A DNA stretch of 64,000 bases from Achromobacter seleniivolatilans (GCF_030864005.1 NZ_CP132976.1:6324001-6388000); one strand, 5' to 3'; positions 1-10,353 are shown, counted from the first letter of the stretch. Made by a program: numbers and translations. The notes: generated by a model from the sequence alone, not told the origin.

Positions 1-348
1 GCGCCAAGCAGCGCCCATGCAGAAACGCTGGGCGCCCCCTGCTTGCGCGGCGCTGGCGGCTGCCACAACGTCGGCCAAGGGCATCAGCTTATCGGCGTCC
101 AGTCCGGTGTCGTAATGCGAAGACTGCGGGCAGTAGGCGCAATCTTCAGGACAGCCGCCGGTCTTGATCGACAGCAGGCTGGATAACTGGATGGTGTTGG
201 GATCGAAATGAGCGCGATGCGTCTGCTGCGCGCGATGCACCAGGTCCATGAATGGCAGCTCGTAGAGCGCAAGAATGTCGGCCGTGCTCCAAGCGGGTGC
301 AGGCAAGTGCTTGGACGTCGTGGGGACGGGGATAAAGGCGGTCTGCAT
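1..348 (-). CDS. bioB: Biotin synthase, N-terminal part (cut by window edge)
   Basis: This is the first 116 residues of biotin synthase, the radical-SAM enzyme that inserts sulfur into dethiobiotin in the last step of biotin synthesis. The cluster-binding cysteines are visible in [13 protein letters not shown] (C66, C70, C73), and the preceding [10 protein letters not shown] stretch is typical of BioB. The start is the ATG at 348 (MQTAFIPVP). The gene reads leftward and runs off the window at base 1, so the missing part is only out of view. No other bio gene is visible beside it. The family call is firm. Confidence 0.95.
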   Translation of the reverse strand, partial: MQTAFIPVPTTSKHLPAPAWSTADILALYELPFMDLVHRAQQTHRAHFDPNTIQLSSLLSIKTGGCPEDCAYCPQSSHYDTGLDADKLMPLADVVAAASAAQAGGAQRFCMGAAWR

Positions 349-602
349 GAACGGGCTCCAGTCAGTCTTACGGGGATCGCGCCGCTTCCCTCAGAACAGG
401 CAAAGGCGGATCGGCGGATCGTAAGAACCTGCGCAGGGTTTGCGCAACGTGGGCCGAAGGGGTGAAAATGCCAGCGCAATGGCGGCAAGTTACATAAAAA
501 TGCAGTGTTTTGGAGGGTGCGGCGGTCTAACTCGGCGCTATCTTCGGCGACGCCGCTACCCTGAATAATTTGCTTCCAATTGTTAACGGAGACTTTTAAT
601 GC

Positions 603-2117
603 CTAGTCTTTAGGCGGTTTGTCGCGTGCCCGTTTGGATTCATGCCCGGTAATGCCGCGATCACGCGCCCACACGATCGCAGCGCTGCGCCGGTGGACGC
701 CGATCTTGCTGTAGATCGTGGCCACATGATTGCGTACGGTGTTACGCGAGAGCTTCAGGCTCTTGGCGATGCTGTCGTCATCGTGCCCTTGGCATAGCAG
801 GCCAAGCACCTCGCGCTCCCGCGTGGTCAGTTGAGCCAGTTCGGCCACATCCCGGGTGGCAGGCGCGGGCTCACGCAACTGCGCCAGTTTTTCGATGATG
901 CCGCGGCTGAACCAGGACGTGTCCTGCATTACCGCCTCTATGGCCGCCAGCAGTTCGGTTTCGGACCGCTTGCGCTCCGTGATGTCCTGCATCACGACAA
1001 GCAAACGCCGCTCGCCGCCGATCATGACCGGTTCGGCAGACACCAGGCAGTCCAGCTGTTCGCCATCCTGCGTGGTGAGTATGGCTTCGCGATTGCGTGC
1101 ATTTTCACCGCGCATCAGGCTGGCGTTCATGCCCTCGTAGGGCACCAGACCCAGTTCTGTCAGGGCCTGGCCTTCGCTATCTTCTGCTGAGGTGCCAGTG
1201 GCTGCGGTAAAGGCTTCGTTGATTTCGAGCACGTGCAGGGTGTCGCCTTCGCATACTGCCATCGGCACGGGCGCCAGCCGGAAAGCCTTGGAAAAGCGCT
1301 CTTCGCTTTCACGTAGCGCCAGTTCCGTACGCTTGCGTGCTTCCAGGTCGATAAAGGTGAACAGCATGCAGGGTTCATCCTGCATGTCGATGGGCTGGCC
1401 CGCGACCATCACGAATTTTGAGCCGCCGTCGGCAAGCTTCACCACGCCTTCGCGTTGGGTGATGGTCTGCCCTTCGTTCAGTTTGGCGACCGCCGATTCT
1501 TTGTCATCCCCGCCGTCCAGCACATCCAGCTCGTAAGCAGACTTCCCGACGACCTCATCGCGGGTGTAGCCGGTCATCTCCAGAAATCCCTTGTTCACCT
1601 TTACATATCGCAGGTCGGTCAGGCGGCAAATCAGGGCGGGGGCGGGATTGGCGCCGAAGGTGCGTTCAAAGCGTTCTTCGGCATTCAAGTGTTCGGTCTG
1701 ATCATGCAGGATCAGCACGCGATAGTCGGGGCCATTGTCGCCATCCAGATTCAGGCCGCGAGCGCGTACGTTGCGCAGGAATTCTTCGTCATCCTTGCGG
1801 CTCAAGTCCAGCAGCAAATCATCGAACGGCTCGCCAGCGTTCAAGCGGTCCAGCGGATACTGTCGCGCTGGTACGCGATGATGATTGCGGTACGTCAGCG
1901 TGTAGCGCTTGCGGTAACCAGCGGGCGTGCCGCCCAGATCTTCCAATGTGTCCACACCGTGCAGCGCAAGCGCGCTGTTGTTGGCCCAGGCAATCGCGCC
2001 GTCGGGTTCGAGCACGATGATGCCTTCGTTCAGACCCGCGATGATGCTCTGCAAGTGTTGGCGATGGGCTTGGGGTGTGGCGGCTTTTGTGGTCACGTAG
2101 GCCTCTTCTATTCGCAT
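603..2117 (-). CDS. PAS-domain sensor with LuxR-type DNA-binding domain
   Basis: A 504-residue cytoplasmic one-component regulator. Three PAS-like modules lie at about residues 20-140, 145-265 and 270-390, each followed by linker text such as ITERKR and EARKR that normally joins PAS units. A LuxR/FixJ-type helix-turn-helix follows at about 425-485 (LTTREREVLGLLCQGHDDDSIAKSL). There is no receiver, kinase or membrane segment, so the signal is probably sensed directly by a PAS pocket. The ligand is not recognisable: no heme or flavin signature is clear. It stands alone, tail toward bioB. The start at 2117 (MRIEEAY) gives the full first PAS domain. Function beyond transcriptional regulation is unknown. 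Confidence 0.85.
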   Translation of the reverse strand: MRIEEAYVTTKAATPQAHRQHLQSIIAGLNEGIIVLEPDGAIAWANNSALALHGVDTLEDLGGTPAGYRKRYTLTYRNHHRVPARQYPLDRLNAGEPFDDLLLDLSRKDDEEFLRNVRARGLNLDGDNGPDYRVLILHDQTEHLNAEERFERTFGANPAPALICRLTDLRYVKVNKGFLEMTGYTRDEVVGKSAYELDVLDGGDDKESAVAKLNEGQTITQREGVVKLADGGSKFVMVAGQPIDMQDEPCMLFTFIDLEARKRTELALRESEERFSKAFRLAPVPMAVCEGDTLHVLEINEAFTAATGTSAEDSEGQALTELGLVPYEGMNASLMRGENARNREAILTTQDGEQLDCLVSAEPVMIGGERRLLVVMQDITERKRSETELLAAIEAVMQDTSWFSRGIIEKLAQLREPAPATRDVAELAQLTTREREVLGLLCQGHDDDSIAKSLKLSRNTVRNHVATIYSKIGVHRRSAAIVWARDRGITGHESKRARDKPPKD

Positions 2118-2259
2118 GGCGAGAGACCACAGGATGAAGGCGCGCCGCCATGCTGTCCAGAGGGCAAAACGAACGAGTCAGAGGGATGGGGGAGAGTAGA
2201 GCTGCCGCATGTCCATGGCATCAGCATGGCGTGGGCTGGATAGATGCCGCGCAAAAGCA

Positions 2260-2284
2260 AAAAGCTCCGGAATCCGGAGCTTTT
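2260..2284 (-). terminator. Rho-independent terminator of the tRNA cluster
   Basis: A perfect inverted repeat with 11-base arms and a 3-base loop (AAAAGCTCCGG / CCGGAGCTTTT). On the minus strand it is followed by TTTTTGCTTTT. It lies about 60 bases after the last tRNA-Asp and is the natural end of the leftward tRNA transcript. It is symmetric enough to work on the plus strand too. Confidence 0.8.
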
Positions 2285-2342
2285 GATGGCACTGCTTGAT
2301 GATATCTGCACCCGCTTGATGCAAGTAAAGCGCAAAGCGCTT

Positions 2343-2419
2343 TGGCGGAGCGGACGGGGCTCGAACCCGCGACCCCCGGCGTGACAGGCCGGTATTCTAA
2401 CCAACTGAACTACCGCTCC
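2343..2419 (-). tRNA. tRNA-Asp (GTC), copy 2
   Basis: A 77-base tRNA with encoded CCA. The 5' end reads GGAGCGGTAGTTCAGTTGG, the anticodon loop CCTGTCACG gives anticodon GTC, and the T-loop is GGTTCGAGCC. The mature sequence looks identical to the copy at 2791-2867. It is the last gene of the cluster. Confidence 0.97.
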
Positions 2420-2489
2420 GCAGCGGTGTACTCAAACTTCATTACTACACTGCGGTGTCAAGGCAGCTTGGTACTACATGCCAGAAAGC

Positions 2490-2565
2490 TGGCGTCCCCT
2501 AGGGGATTCGAACCCCTGTACTCACCGTGAAAGGGTGATGTCCTAGGCCTCTAGACGAAGGGGAC
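2490..2565 (-). tRNA. tRNA-Glu (TTC), copy 2
   Basis: A 76-base tRNA with encoded CCA. It starts GTCCCCTTCGTCTAGAGG, the anticodon loop CCTTTCACG gives anticodon TTC, and the T-loop is GGTTCGAATCC. It appears identical to the copy at 2955-3030. Confidence 0.97.
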
Positions 2566-2608
2566 CTGAACTAAAACATAAACCAAAACTTTACTACGTA
2601 CTGCTTAC

Positions 2609-2684
<76 letters not shown>

Positions 2685-2734
2685 CAGGGGTGCTTGATGT
2701 TCCAAACTTCAAACAACAAGGTCTCACACTCTAT

Positions 2735-2766
2735 AAAAGCAAAAAGCCCCGAAGACGGAGCTCTTG
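2735..2766 (-). terminator. Internal terminator between the two tRNA trios
   Basis: On the minus strand AGCTCCG-TCTT-CGGGGCT (2762-2745) forms a 7-bp stem with one G-U pair, followed by TTTTTGCTTTT. This is the same stem type and T-tract as the terminator at 2260-2284. It suggests the whole unit, trio plus terminator, was duplicated. It is probably leaky, or the proximal trio has its own promoter, because the second trio lies beyond it. Confidence 0.6.
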
Positions 2767-2790
2767 AAAGACTCAGAGCGAGAGAGCTTT

Positions 2791-2867
2791 TGGCGGAGCG
2801 GACGGGGCTCGAACCCGCGACCCCCGGCGTGACAGGCCGGTATTCTAACCAACTGAACTACCGCTCC
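2791..2867 (-). tRNA. tRNA-Asp (GTC), copy 1
   Basis: A 77-base tRNA-Asp with anticodon GTC and encoded CCA, the same sequence as the copy at 2343-2419. It is the third gene of the promoter-proximal trio. Confidence 0.97.
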
Positions 2868-2954
2868 GCAGCGGCTTACTCAACTACTTTTGTCACTTCA
2901 ACTGCACTTATCTAATGCTTACTGCTATTTACTGCATACTGCTGCCAGATAAAC

Positions 2955-3030
2955 TGGCGTCCCCTAGGGGATTCGAACCCCTGTACTCACCGTGAAAGGG
3001 TGATGTCCTAGGCCTCTAGACGAAGGGGAC
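2955..3030 (-). tRNA. tRNA-Glu (TTC), copy 1
   Basis: A 76-base tRNA-Glu with anticodon TTC and encoded CCA, the same sequence as the copy at 2490-2565. Confidence 0.97.
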
Positions 3031-3084
3031 TTGGACTTGCAAACTCGTACTGCTTTCACTTGTACTGCTTTCTTCGCTGTTGAC

Positions 3085-3160
<76 letters not shown>

Positions 3161-3520
3161 GTTTCTCTAATCAACTCCTGCTACGTTTTACGACCGAAAC
3201 ACACGTTTGATAGTGCGCTTTTTCGTAGTTCGTTGCCGGTTTTGTTTAGTGCCGTTGGCGAAGAAACGAGATTATGCACGAACTAAATAAGGCGTGCAAG
3301 TCAGCGGAGGGGAAAAAGTTAAAAACTTGCACAAAAATTGGGGTTGGATGGCCAAAATGCGCAATTTCTGAGCGGAATTGCATGTCGTGATGTGACAGTG
3401 GATTGGTGCAGATTCCAAGAAAATCAAAGACTTGTGCGGATGCTATCGTGGGCAAGAAAATTTTTTATTCGAGATGGCGAATTTGAGTAAAAAAACGCTC
3501 ATCGTCACAGCAATCGGCCT
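3161..3520. other. Intergenic region between tRNA cluster and aldo/keto reductase
   Basis: About 360 bases without a gene, clearly more A/T-rich than its surroundings. It holds the leftward tRNA promoter and leader. The right half must hold the promoter of the rightward reductase gene, but I see no convincing -35/-10 pair there. No further RNA gene or repeat was recognised. Confidence 0.5.
3271..3299 (-). promoter_or_regulatory. Sigma-70 promoter of the tRNA cluster
   Basis: On the minus strand TTGCAC (3299-3294), a 17-base spacer, then CATAAT (3276-3271). Upstream on the same strand is an A/T-rich block (about 3305-3340) like the UP elements of stable-RNA promoters. The predicted transcript would start near 3263, giving a leader of about 100 bases before tRNA-Ala. 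Confidence 0.6.
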
Positions 3521-4588
3521 ATGAGTATGACTATGACCACTAAAACGTCGTTTCCCACTCGCCCGTTGGGCCGCAGTGGTTTGGAGATCACACGCATCGG
3601 ATTGGGCGCGTGGGCGATCGGCGGCAATGGCTGGGCGGTCGGTTGGGGCGCGCAAGACGATTTGGATTCCATTGCGGCGATCCGCCTGGCCGTGGACCGT
3701 GGCATCAATTGGATCGATACCGCCGCCGTCTACGGACTGGGGCATTCGGAAGAGATTGTGCGGCGTGCGCTGGCGCAGATGCCAGGCAGCGAGCGGCCCT
3801 ACATCTTCACCAAGTGCGGGCTGACGTGGTCGCCGGAGCAGCCCCAGGCCATGCCGCGGCGTAACGGAGCGCCCGCAAGTATCCGCAGCGAAATCGAAGA
3901 TTCATTGCGCCGGCTGGGGGTGGAGCGCATCGATCTGTACCAGATGCATTGGCCGGCAGGAGACGGCACGCCGCTGGAGTCGTATTGGCGTGAATTGCTG
4001 GACTTGAAACAAGCCGGAAAGGTTGGCGCCATCGGACTATCCAATCACAATCTTGCGCAGGTGCAGGACGCCGAGTCGTTCGGCCATGTGGATACCTTGC
4101 AGCCGCCTTTTTCTGCGATCCGACGCGAAGCGGCAGCCGACCTGATTCCGTGGTGTGCGGCAAATGACACAGGGGTGATCGTCTACAGCCCGATGCAGTC
4201 AGGTCTGCTGACGGGCGGGTTTTCCGAGGAACGCGCGCGGGCCTTGCCAGCGGATGACTGGCGCTCGCGCAATGCGGAATTCACGCCGCCCAATTTGCAA
4301 CGCAATCTGGCATTGGCGGAAGCCTTCAAGCCTATTGCCGAACGTCACGGCACAACCGTGGCAGCCGTCGCGGCAGCATGGACGCTTGCCTGGCCTGGTG
4401 TGACTGGCGCCATTGTGGGCGCGCGCAGCGCTGCTCAGGTCAACGGGCTGCTGGGCGCTGCGGAATTAGAGCTGGACAGCGATGACATGGATGCCATTGC
4501 AGAGGCGATCGAGGAAACCGGTGCAGGCGCCGGGCCTCGCCGGCCGCCCGAGGAAAGTGGGGCGTTGCCGGCGAATCTCTTCGCGTGA
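3521..4588 (+). CDS. Aldo/keto reductase
   Basis: A 355-residue NADPH-dependent aldo/keto reductase with the (beta/alpha)8 fold, of the type annotated for general stress or oxidoreductase proteins. The catalytic tetrad is visible: Asp in NWIDTAAVYG with Tyr four residues on, Lys in IFTKCG, and His in LYQMHWPA. The cofactor-binding end shows GAIVGARSAAQV. The substrate cannot be read from the sequence. Three in-frame ATGs lie at 3521, 3527 and 3533, and no strong ribosome site separates them. Its stop is only 7 bases from the stop of the convergent lnt gene. Confidence 0.88.
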   Translation: MSMTMTTKTSFPTRPLGRSGLEITRIGLGAWAIGGNGWAVGWGAQDDLDSIAAIRLAVDRGINWIDTAAVYGLGHSEEIVRRALAQMPGSERPYIFTKCGLTWSPEQPQAMPRRNGAPASIRSEIEDSLRRLGVERIDLYQMHWPAGDGTPLESYWRELLDLKQAGKVGAIGLSNHNLAQVQDAESFGHVDTLQPPFSAIRREAAADLIPWCAANDTGVIVYSPMQSGLLTGGFSEERARALPADDWRSRNAEFTPPNLQRNLALAEAFKPIAERHGTTVAAVAAAWTLAWPGVTGAIVGARSAAQVNGLLGAAELELDSDDMDAIAEAIEETGAGAGPRRPPEESGALPANLFA

Positions 4589-4595
4589 TGCGCGG

Positions 4596-6224
4596 CTAGG
4601 CTCGGCGTGTTTTGCGGCCGCTGCCGAAAGCGGCAATCAGCGCCAGGCCGGCCAAGGCCAGCGCGATCTTGTCGCCAAAGCGTGCGTAAGGCGTCAGCCC
4701 CGTCATGCCTTGCACGGCGACCGGCAGCACGCCCACCTGATGCGGCGCCAGCTGTGCCGCCACATGGCCCTTGGCGTCGATAGCCGCGGTGATGCCGGTG
4801 TTGGTGGCCGTGAGCATCGGGCGCGCCGTCTCCATGGTGCGCAAACGGCCAATCTGCAAATGCTGGCGCAACGCCCATGAATCACCGAACCAGCCCAGAT
4901 TGCTGACGTTGACCAGGATGGTCGCGCCCGGTTCGCCATTGGCGCCCGGTTGCAAGGCGGGCAACAGATCGGGCCCGAACAAATCTTCGTAGCAGATGTT
5001 GAATGCCACGTGCTGACCGCCCACGGCAAACGGCGTCTGACGTTCTCCGCCGCGATCGAAGTCGCCCAGCGGAATATTCAGCATGTCCACGAACCAATGG
5101 AAACCCGGCGGCACGTATTCGCCCCAGGGCACCAGATGGCGCTTGTCGTAACGCATGGCAGGGTTGCCCGCCACCAGTTGTTCAACCGGCGTATTGCCGT
5201 CAAAGCCCATTACGCTGTTGGTATAGCGGTCGCGGCCATTCACCCGGTCATGCAGCGGAACCCCCATGGCAATGACCATATTGCGCTGGGCGGCCACGCG
5301 GCGCCATGTGTCCCAGACCCTTGGGTCCAGCTGATCCTGGAACACCGGCAAGACTGTCTCTGGCAGGATCACCAGTTGCGGCGCAGGCACGCCTCCCGCG
5401 GGGAGCATGGCAGCAAGGTCCAGATGACGGACCAGGCTTTGTTCCAACAATGCCGGGTCGAATTTTTGCGATTGCTCGATGTTGCCCTGAACCAGCCGCA
5501 CGTTGAGCGGGTCGCCGGTTGGAGCTGACCAGTCAATGCGCGACAGCGGCCAGCCAGCGGCCGCCAGGGCAACGGCGATGCCGGCTGCCAGCGCCTGACG
5601 CGAGTCCATGGCCTTTTTTCGGGATGGTTGCCAAAGGCTGGCCATCGCAGCGGCGGCGAACGCGGCGACGAAGGCCATGCCATGCACGCCCAGAATTGGC
5701 GCCCAGCCTGCGATGGGGCTATCGACGTGCGCGTAGCCGATATTCAGCCACGGGAAACCCGTAAACAACACAGCGCGCAGCCATTCGAACGCCGCCCACA
5801 TCGCCGCCCAGGCCAAGGTGCCGGACAGAATGCGCAATGGCGGCGAGTCGGACGCCAGTGGCGCATAGCGGCGAGCCAGCGCGCCCGCTGTGGCGGGAAA
5901 CAGCGCCAGGAAAGCGGACAACGCCAAGACGCCGGCCACCGCAAGCGGAGCGGCCAGATCGCCATAACGATGCAGGCTGATGAAGATCCAGTACAGCCCA
6001 AGCGCATAGCTGACAAAGCTGAACAGCCAGCCACGCGCCCATGCCAGCTTGGCGGATGGCGCATATAGCGTGACCCGCGCCGCGATGGCGAGCGCCACGA
6101 TCTGGGTGATTGCCAAGGCCCAGTCCGGCAGCGGGCCAGGCGCGAAAGTCAGGGCGTGCACGGCGCCCGCCAGCATCAGGCCGGCGGCGCCGCGCAGGAA
6201 TCGGCTGCGCGGGGTCAGGCTCAT
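4596..6224 (-). CDS. lnt: Apolipoprotein N-acyltransferase
   Basis: A 542-residue inner-membrane enzyme that adds the third acyl chain to the N-terminal Cys of lipoproteins, using phospholipid as donor. The N-terminal 230 residues are hydrophobic with several membrane helices; a nitrilase-like periplasmic domain follows. Its Glu-Lys-Cys triad is visible: E289 in [10 protein letters not shown]361 in [15 protein letters not shown]411 in [10 protein letters not shown]. The C-terminus ends in one more helix and a basic tail. The ATG at 6224 overlaps the corC stop (ATGA), so translation is coupled. It is the last gene of the miaB operon. Confidence 0.96.
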   Translation of the reverse strand: MSLTPRSRFLRGAAGLMLAGAVHALTFAPGPLPDWALAITQIVALAIAARVTLYAPSAKLAWARGWLFSFVSYALGLYWIFISLHRYGDLAAPLAVAGVLALSAFLALFPATAGALARRYAPLASDSPPLRILSGTLAWAAMWAAFEWLRAVLFTGFPWLNIGYAHVDSPIAGWAPILGVHGMAFVAAFAAAAMASLWQPSRKKAMDSRQALAAGIAVALAAAGWPLSRIDWSAPTGDPLNVRLVQGNIEQSQKFDPALLEQSLVRHLDLAAMLPAGGVPAPQLVILPETVLPVFQDQLDPRVWDTWRRVAAQRNMVIAMGVPLHDRVNGRDRYTNSVMGFDGNTPVEQLVAGNPAMRYDKRHLVPWGEYVPPGFHWFVDMLNIPLGDFDRGGERQTPFAVGGQHVAFNICYEDLFGPDLLPALQPGANGEPGATILVNVSNLGWFGDSWALRQHLQIGRLRTMETARPMLTATNTGITAAIDAKGHVAAQLAPHQVGVLPVAVQGMTGLTPYARFGDKIALALAGLALIAAFGSGRKTRRA

Positions 6225-7111
6225 TCGTCGTCGGAGGTACGGGTGGGCTGAGAAGCTACGTTGCGTTTGACACGCAACCAGATGGCGCGGCGTGCGTCGC
6301 CGCGAGCAACTTCCATACGAAGGCCGTCGAATTCGGCCATGTCGCCACGGCGGGGGATACGGCCCAGTTGGCCGCCCATCCAACCGCCGACGCTGTCGTA
6401 TTCGTCGTCAGGCAATTGGCAGCCAAAGACCTCGTTGAAGTGCGAGATATCGGTGGCGGCAAGCACGCGCCACTGGTTTTCGCCTTCAGGAAAGATCGAG
6501 TCTTCCTCGGTTTCGTCGAATTCATCTTCGATGTCGCCGACGATCTGTTCCAGCACGTCTTCCATGGTGACCAGGCCCGAAATGCCACCGTGCTCATCGA
6601 TGACGATGGCCTGATGGTTTCGGCTGGCGCGGAATTCGTGCAACAGCACGTTCAGACGCTTGGATTCCGGGATGAACACGGCCGGGCGGACCAGCTTGCG
6701 CAGTTCAATGTCGGGTTCGAGCATGCAGCGCAGCAGATCCTTGGCCAGCAGGATGCCGATGATGTTGTCGCGGTCGCCTTCGTAGACCGGGAACCGCGAA
6801 TGCGCGGTTTCGATCACGGTGGCCACCAGGTAGGGAATGGGCTGCGTGACGTCCAGCAGGTCCATGCGCGAACGCGGAACCATGATGTCGCCAACAGTGC
6901 CCTCGGACACGGCGAGCGCGCCCTTGATCATCTTGTAGGACTCGGCGTCCAGCAGATTGCGTTCGTGGGCGGCTTCCAGGATCGCCTTGATGCCTTCACG
7001 GTCCTCGGGCTCTCGGCGCACAAGGGAAAGCAGACGGTCTAGAAGGGATTTAGTGGCGGGTTTGGATGAGCGAGCAGCGGTCGCTTCGGGAGCAGGGTAA
7101 GGGTCAGACAT
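6221..7111 (-). CDS. corC: CorC/HlyC-family CBS-domain protein
   Basis: A 296-residue soluble protein of the CorC family, usually tied to magnesium/cobalt efflux. The N-terminal 65 residues are polar. Two CBS motifs follow (about 75-200: [15 protein letters not shown] and [24 protein letters not shown]), then a CorC_HlyC domain (about 215-290). No membrane segments are present, unlike CNNM-type relatives. The start at 7111 (MSDPYPAPE) gives the usual family length. A longer frame reaches 7195 but its added residues look non-coding. A 151-base gap separates it from ybeY, the largest in the operon. Confidence 0.92.
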   Translation of the reverse strand: MSDPYPAPEATAARSSKPATKSLLDRLLSLVRREPEDREGIKAILEAAHERNLLDAESYKMIKGALAVSEGTVGDIMVPRSRMDLLDVTQPIPYLVATVIETAHSRFPVYEGDRDNIIGILLAKDLLRCMLEPDIELRKLVRPAVFIPESKRLNVLLHEFRASRNHQAIVIDEHGGISGLVTMEDVLEQIVGDIEDEFDETEEDSIFPEGENQWRVLAATDISHFNEVFGCQLPDDEYDSVGGWMGGQLGRIPRRGDMAEFDGLRMEVARGDARRAIWLRVKRNVASQPTRTSDDE

Positions 7112-7262
7112 CGTCCGGGAGGACAAGTTAGGGAGGGGCCAGCATAACCGAAACTGGCTGCCAAATTGTAACTGGTCCGCCGAAAATGGGTCCAATCCAC
7201 GGCATTTGTGCCGTGAAAGCCCTCAACTTCGGTAAATTCTCAGGGTAGACCCGAAGGGATCG

Positions 7263-7736
7263 TTACGCTGAAACGTAGGGATCGTCGATACCCATTTGCG
7301 CGAGCGTTGCCGTTTCCAGGGCTTCCATGCGCCGGGCGTCGCGCGCTTTGATGTGGTCGTAACCCAGCGAATGCAGCACGCCATGCAGGGTCAGGTGGGC
7401 TGCATGGTCCAAGAGCGCTTTGCGCTGTTCACGGGCCTCGCGCACCAGCACCGGCACGCACATCACGATATCGCCGCGCGCCACGCCTAGCGGGTCCACG
7501 CCGTACTCGAATGTCAGCACATTGGTGGCGTAGTCGCGGCCGCGGAAATCCCGGTTCAGGCGCCGGCCTTCGGCCGCGCCTACCAGGCGCAAGCTGAGTT
7601 CCGCAGCCGAAAAATCGACCAAACCGTCTTCCGCCGCAGCCGCCAGCGCACGTTCCGCCCAGCGGCGCAGGCGCCAGCGGGGCAGGCGGGCTTCTTCAAC
7701 ACCGTACTGGACGGATAGGGACAGCTCAGGCTTCAT
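7263..7736 (-). CDS. ybeY: Endoribonuclease YbeY
   Basis: A 157-residue zinc metalloprotein needed for 16S rRNA 3'-end maturation and ribosome quality control. The signature HGVLHSLGYDH gives the three metal ligands H118, H122 and H128. RDYATNVLTFEY earlier is also typical. The ATG at 7736 lies inside the end of phoH, an 11-base overlap in another frame, which fits the conserved phoH-ybeY pairing. The C-terminus is near the usual length. Confidence 0.95.
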   Translation of the reverse strand: MKPELSLSVQYGVEEARLPRWRLRRWAERALAAAAEDGLVDFSAAELSLRLVGAAEGRRLNRDFRGRDYATNVLTFEYGVDPLGVARGDIVMCVPVLVREAREQRKALLDHAAHLTLHGVLHSLGYDHIKARDARRMEALETATLAQMGIDDPYVSA

Positions 7737-8751
7737 TTTCGGAGGCGCGGTCATAGGCGTCGACGATGCGGGCGACCAGCGGGTGGCGCACGACATCGCG
7801 GCTGGTGAAACGGGTGGTGGCGATGCCCTGCACGTCATGCAGCACCTTCACTGCATGGGCCAGACCGCTATCGGCGCCGCGCGGCAGATCGACCTGCGAC
7901 GGGTCGCCCGTGATGACGGCTTTGCTGCCGAAGCCGATCCGCGTCAGGAACATTTTCATTTGTTCCGGCGTGGTGTTCTGCGCCTCGTCCAGGATGATGA
8001 AGGCGTGGTTCAGCGTGCGGCCGCGCATATAGGCAAGCGGGGCGATCTCAATGGTCTGTTTTTCAAACAGACGCTGGACCTTCTCAAAGCCCATCAAGTC
8101 GTAGAGCGCGTCGTACAGCGGGCGCAGGTACGGATCTACCTTCTGCGCCAGATCACCGGGCAGAAAGCCCAGCCGTTCGCCTGCCTCCACCGCCGGGCGC
8201 GTCAGCACCAGGCGCTGCACGGTTTCCCGTTCCATCGCGTCGATGGCGCAGGCAACCGCCAGCCACGTCTTGCCCGTGCCTGCGGGGCCGACGCCAAAGG
8301 TGATGTCGTGTTTGAGAATGTTGTTCAAGTAGTCGCGCTGGCGCGGCGTGCGCGGGCGCAGATCGCTGCGCTTGGTACGCAAGGCAATACTGTCGCTTTC
8401 GTCGTCCAGCGAGGGCAGCGGTTCGGCTTCGCGAGCCGCTTCTTCTTGCAGCTTTTCTTCCTGCCGTCCCACGCCGATCTCGACGAGACCCAGCTGAATG
8501 TCGTCGACCGACAGCGCGCGGTGCACAGCCTGCTCATGAAAGCGGCGCAGTACGCGGCCGGCCAGCTCGGCGTGTTCACCCTCGATGGTGACGCGGCTGC
8601 CACGGCGCGAGAGCTTGACTCCCATGCCGTCGGCCAGCTGCCTCAGATTTTCGTCCAGCGGGCCGCACAGATTGGCCAGGTGGGTGTTGTCGCCATCCAG
8701 ATTGACGACGGCAGGCATGGAGCGGCGGACGCGGGAACGGGGTGTGGTCAT
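7726..8751 (-). CDS. phoH: PhoH-family ATPase (YbeZ)
   Basis: A 341-residue cytoplasmic P-loop ATPase, YbeZ type. It has an N-terminal KH-like RNA-binding region (about 15-95), then the PhoH ATPase domain with Walker A GPAGTGKT (155-162) and Walker B IILDEAQN. Relatives act with YbeY in rRNA processing. The ATG at 8751 overlaps the miaB stop by ATGA, and its own 3' end overlaps ybeY. The name is historical; nothing here suggests phosphate control. Confidence 0.94.
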   Translation of the reverse strand: MTTPRSRVRRSMPAVVNLDGDNTHLANLCGPLDENLRQLADGMGVKLSRRGSRVTIEGEHAELAGRVLRRFHEQAVHRALSVDDIQLGLVEIGVGRQEEKLQEEAAREAEPLPSLDDESDSIALRTKRSDLRPRTPRQRDYLNNILKHDITFGVGPAGTGKTWLAVACAIDAMERETVQRLVLTRPAVEAGERLGFLPGDLAQKVDPYLRPLYDALYDLMGFEKVQRLFEKQTIEIAPLAYMRGRTLNHAFIILDEAQNTTPEQMKMFLTRIGFGSKAVITGDPSQVDLPRGADSGLAHAVKVLHDVQGIATTRFTSRDVVRHPLVARIVDAYDRASENEA

Positions 8752-10184
8752 TCGGTCTCTTGGGAAGCGCGGTCCACATCGGCCACCTGGGCGCGCAACG
8801 AATTGGTATGCGCTTCGGTGATGATGACGTCGACCATTTGTCCGATAAGGCGCGCGGGCGCGGCAAAGTTCACGATGCGGTTGTTTTCGGTGCGGCCCAT
8901 CAGTTCGTTCGGGTCGCGGCGCGAGGGGCCTTCCACCAGCACGCGCTGGCGCGTACCCACCATGTTGCGGGCAATGATGGCGGCCTGCTCGTTGATCAGC
9001 GCTTGCAGACGTTGCAGCCGGCGCAGCTTCACGTCTTGCGGCGTGTCGTCCGACAAATCGGCGGCGGGCGTGCCCGGACGGCGCGAATACACGAACGAGA
9101 AAGACGTATCGAAACCCACGTCTTCGATCAGCTTCATCGTCTTTTCAAAATCTTCTTCCGTTTCGCCGGGGAAACCCACGATGAAATCGGAGGACAGCGT
9201 CAGGTCAGGGCGCGCGGCACGCAGGCGGCGCACGACGGACTTGAATTCCAGGGTGGTGTAGCCGCGCTTCATGCCGGCCAGCACGCGGTCGCTGCCTGCC
9301 TGCACGGGCAGGTGCAGGAACGACACCAGTTTGGGCAGGCGGGCGTAGGCGTCCACCATGCGCTGAGTCATTTCCTTGGGGTGCGAGGTCGTGTAGCGGA
9401 TGCGCTCGATGCCGGGAATCTCATGCACGTATTCCAGCAGCATGGCGAAATCGGCGATCTCTTCGCTGTCTGCCATGCGGCCGCGGTAGGCGTTCACGTT
9501 CTGGCCCAGCAGCGTCACTTCTTTCACGCCCTGGTCGGCCAGGTCGGCCACTTCGATCAGCACGTCGTCAAACGGACGGGACACTTCCTCGCCTCGCGTG
9601 TACGGCACGACACAGAAGCTGCAATATTTGCTACAGCCTTCCATGATGGAAACGAACGCCGTGGCGCCATCCACTTTCGGGGGCGGCATGTTGTCGAACT
9701 TTTCGATTTCTGGAAAGCTGATGTCTACCTGCGAGCGTCCTTCGGCGCGGCGCCGGGCAATCAGGTCAGGCAGACGGTGTAGCGTCTGGGGGCCGAAAAC
9801 CACGTCCACATAAGGCGCGCGCTTGACGATGGCCGCGCCTTCCTGACTGGCCACACAGCCGCCTACGCCGATCACCAGGTTCGGATTGGTCTTCTTCAGG
9901 TGTTGAACCCGGCCCAGATCCGAGAAGACTTTTTCCTGCGCCTTCTCGCGTACCGAACAGGTGTTGAACAGAATGACGTCGGCCTCTTCCGGGTTGTCCG
10001 TCAGTTCCAGTCCCTGGTCGCCCCGCAGCACGTCGGCCATCTTGTCCGAATCGTATTCGTTCATCTGGCAGCCAAAGGTGCGGATGTACAGTTTGCGGGG
10101 GGAGCCGGTACTGATATCGGCGGGAGCAGGGGCGGGAGCGCCGTCGCGCGGAGTGTCCACGCGCTTGATAGAAGTTTCTTGCAT
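8748..10184 (-). CDS. miaB: tRNA-2-methylthio-N6-dimethylallyladenosine synthase
   Basis: A 478-residue radical-SAM methylthiotransferase that adds the methylthio group at A37 of tRNAs reading UNN codons. An N-terminal UPF0004 domain carries [14 protein letters not shown] (Cys39), the radical-SAM cluster motif is [15 protein letters not shown], and a C-terminal TRAM domain is at about 405-470. The ATG at 10184 (MQETSIKR) is preferred over a longer open frame to 10304, because relatives begin shortly before KLYIRTFGC. First gene of the miaB-phoH-ybeY-corC-lnt operon. Confidence 0.96.
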   Translation of the reverse strand: MQETSIKRVDTPRDGAPAPAPADISTGSPRKLYIRTFGCQMNEYDSDKMADVLRGDQGLELTDNPEEADVILFNTCSVREKAQEKVFSDLGRVQHLKKTNPNLVIGVGGCVASQEGAAIVKRAPYVDVVFGPQTLHRLPDLIARRRAEGRSQVDISFPEIEKFDNMPPPKVDGATAFVSIMEGCSKYCSFCVVPYTRGEEVSRPFDDVLIEVADLADQGVKEVTLLGQNVNAYRGRMADSEEIADFAMLLEYVHEIPGIERIRYTTSHPKEMTQRMVDAYARLPKLVSFLHLPVQAGSDRVLAGMKRGYTTLEFKSVVRRLRAARPDLTLSSDFIVGFPGETEEDFEKTMKLIEDVGFDTSFSFVYSRRPGTPAADLSDDTPQDVKLRRLQRLQALINEQAAIIARNMVGTRQRVLVEGPSRRDPNELMGRTENNRIVNFAAPARLIGQMVDVIITEAHTNSLRAQVADVDRASQETE

Positions 10185-10353
10185 GATGGTCGCCGTGACG
10201 GGTGTAGATCCCGGGGGCTGAAGGATGGAAAGCGGGAATTTTAACCCTTGCGGGGAAATTGTTTCTTGGCTTGGCTGCGGACGCCCGTTACGATAGCGCG
10301 CCAACTGCCATGCGGACGGCAGTAATATTTCTCATTATTCTTGAGCGCTACCG

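Noticed and set aside
7198..7215. Hairpin CACGGCA-TTTG-TGCCGTG in the ybeY-corC spacer as terminator
   Set aside because: A 7-bp stem but no T-run on the sense strand; corC and lnt lie downstream in the same operon. Left unassigned.
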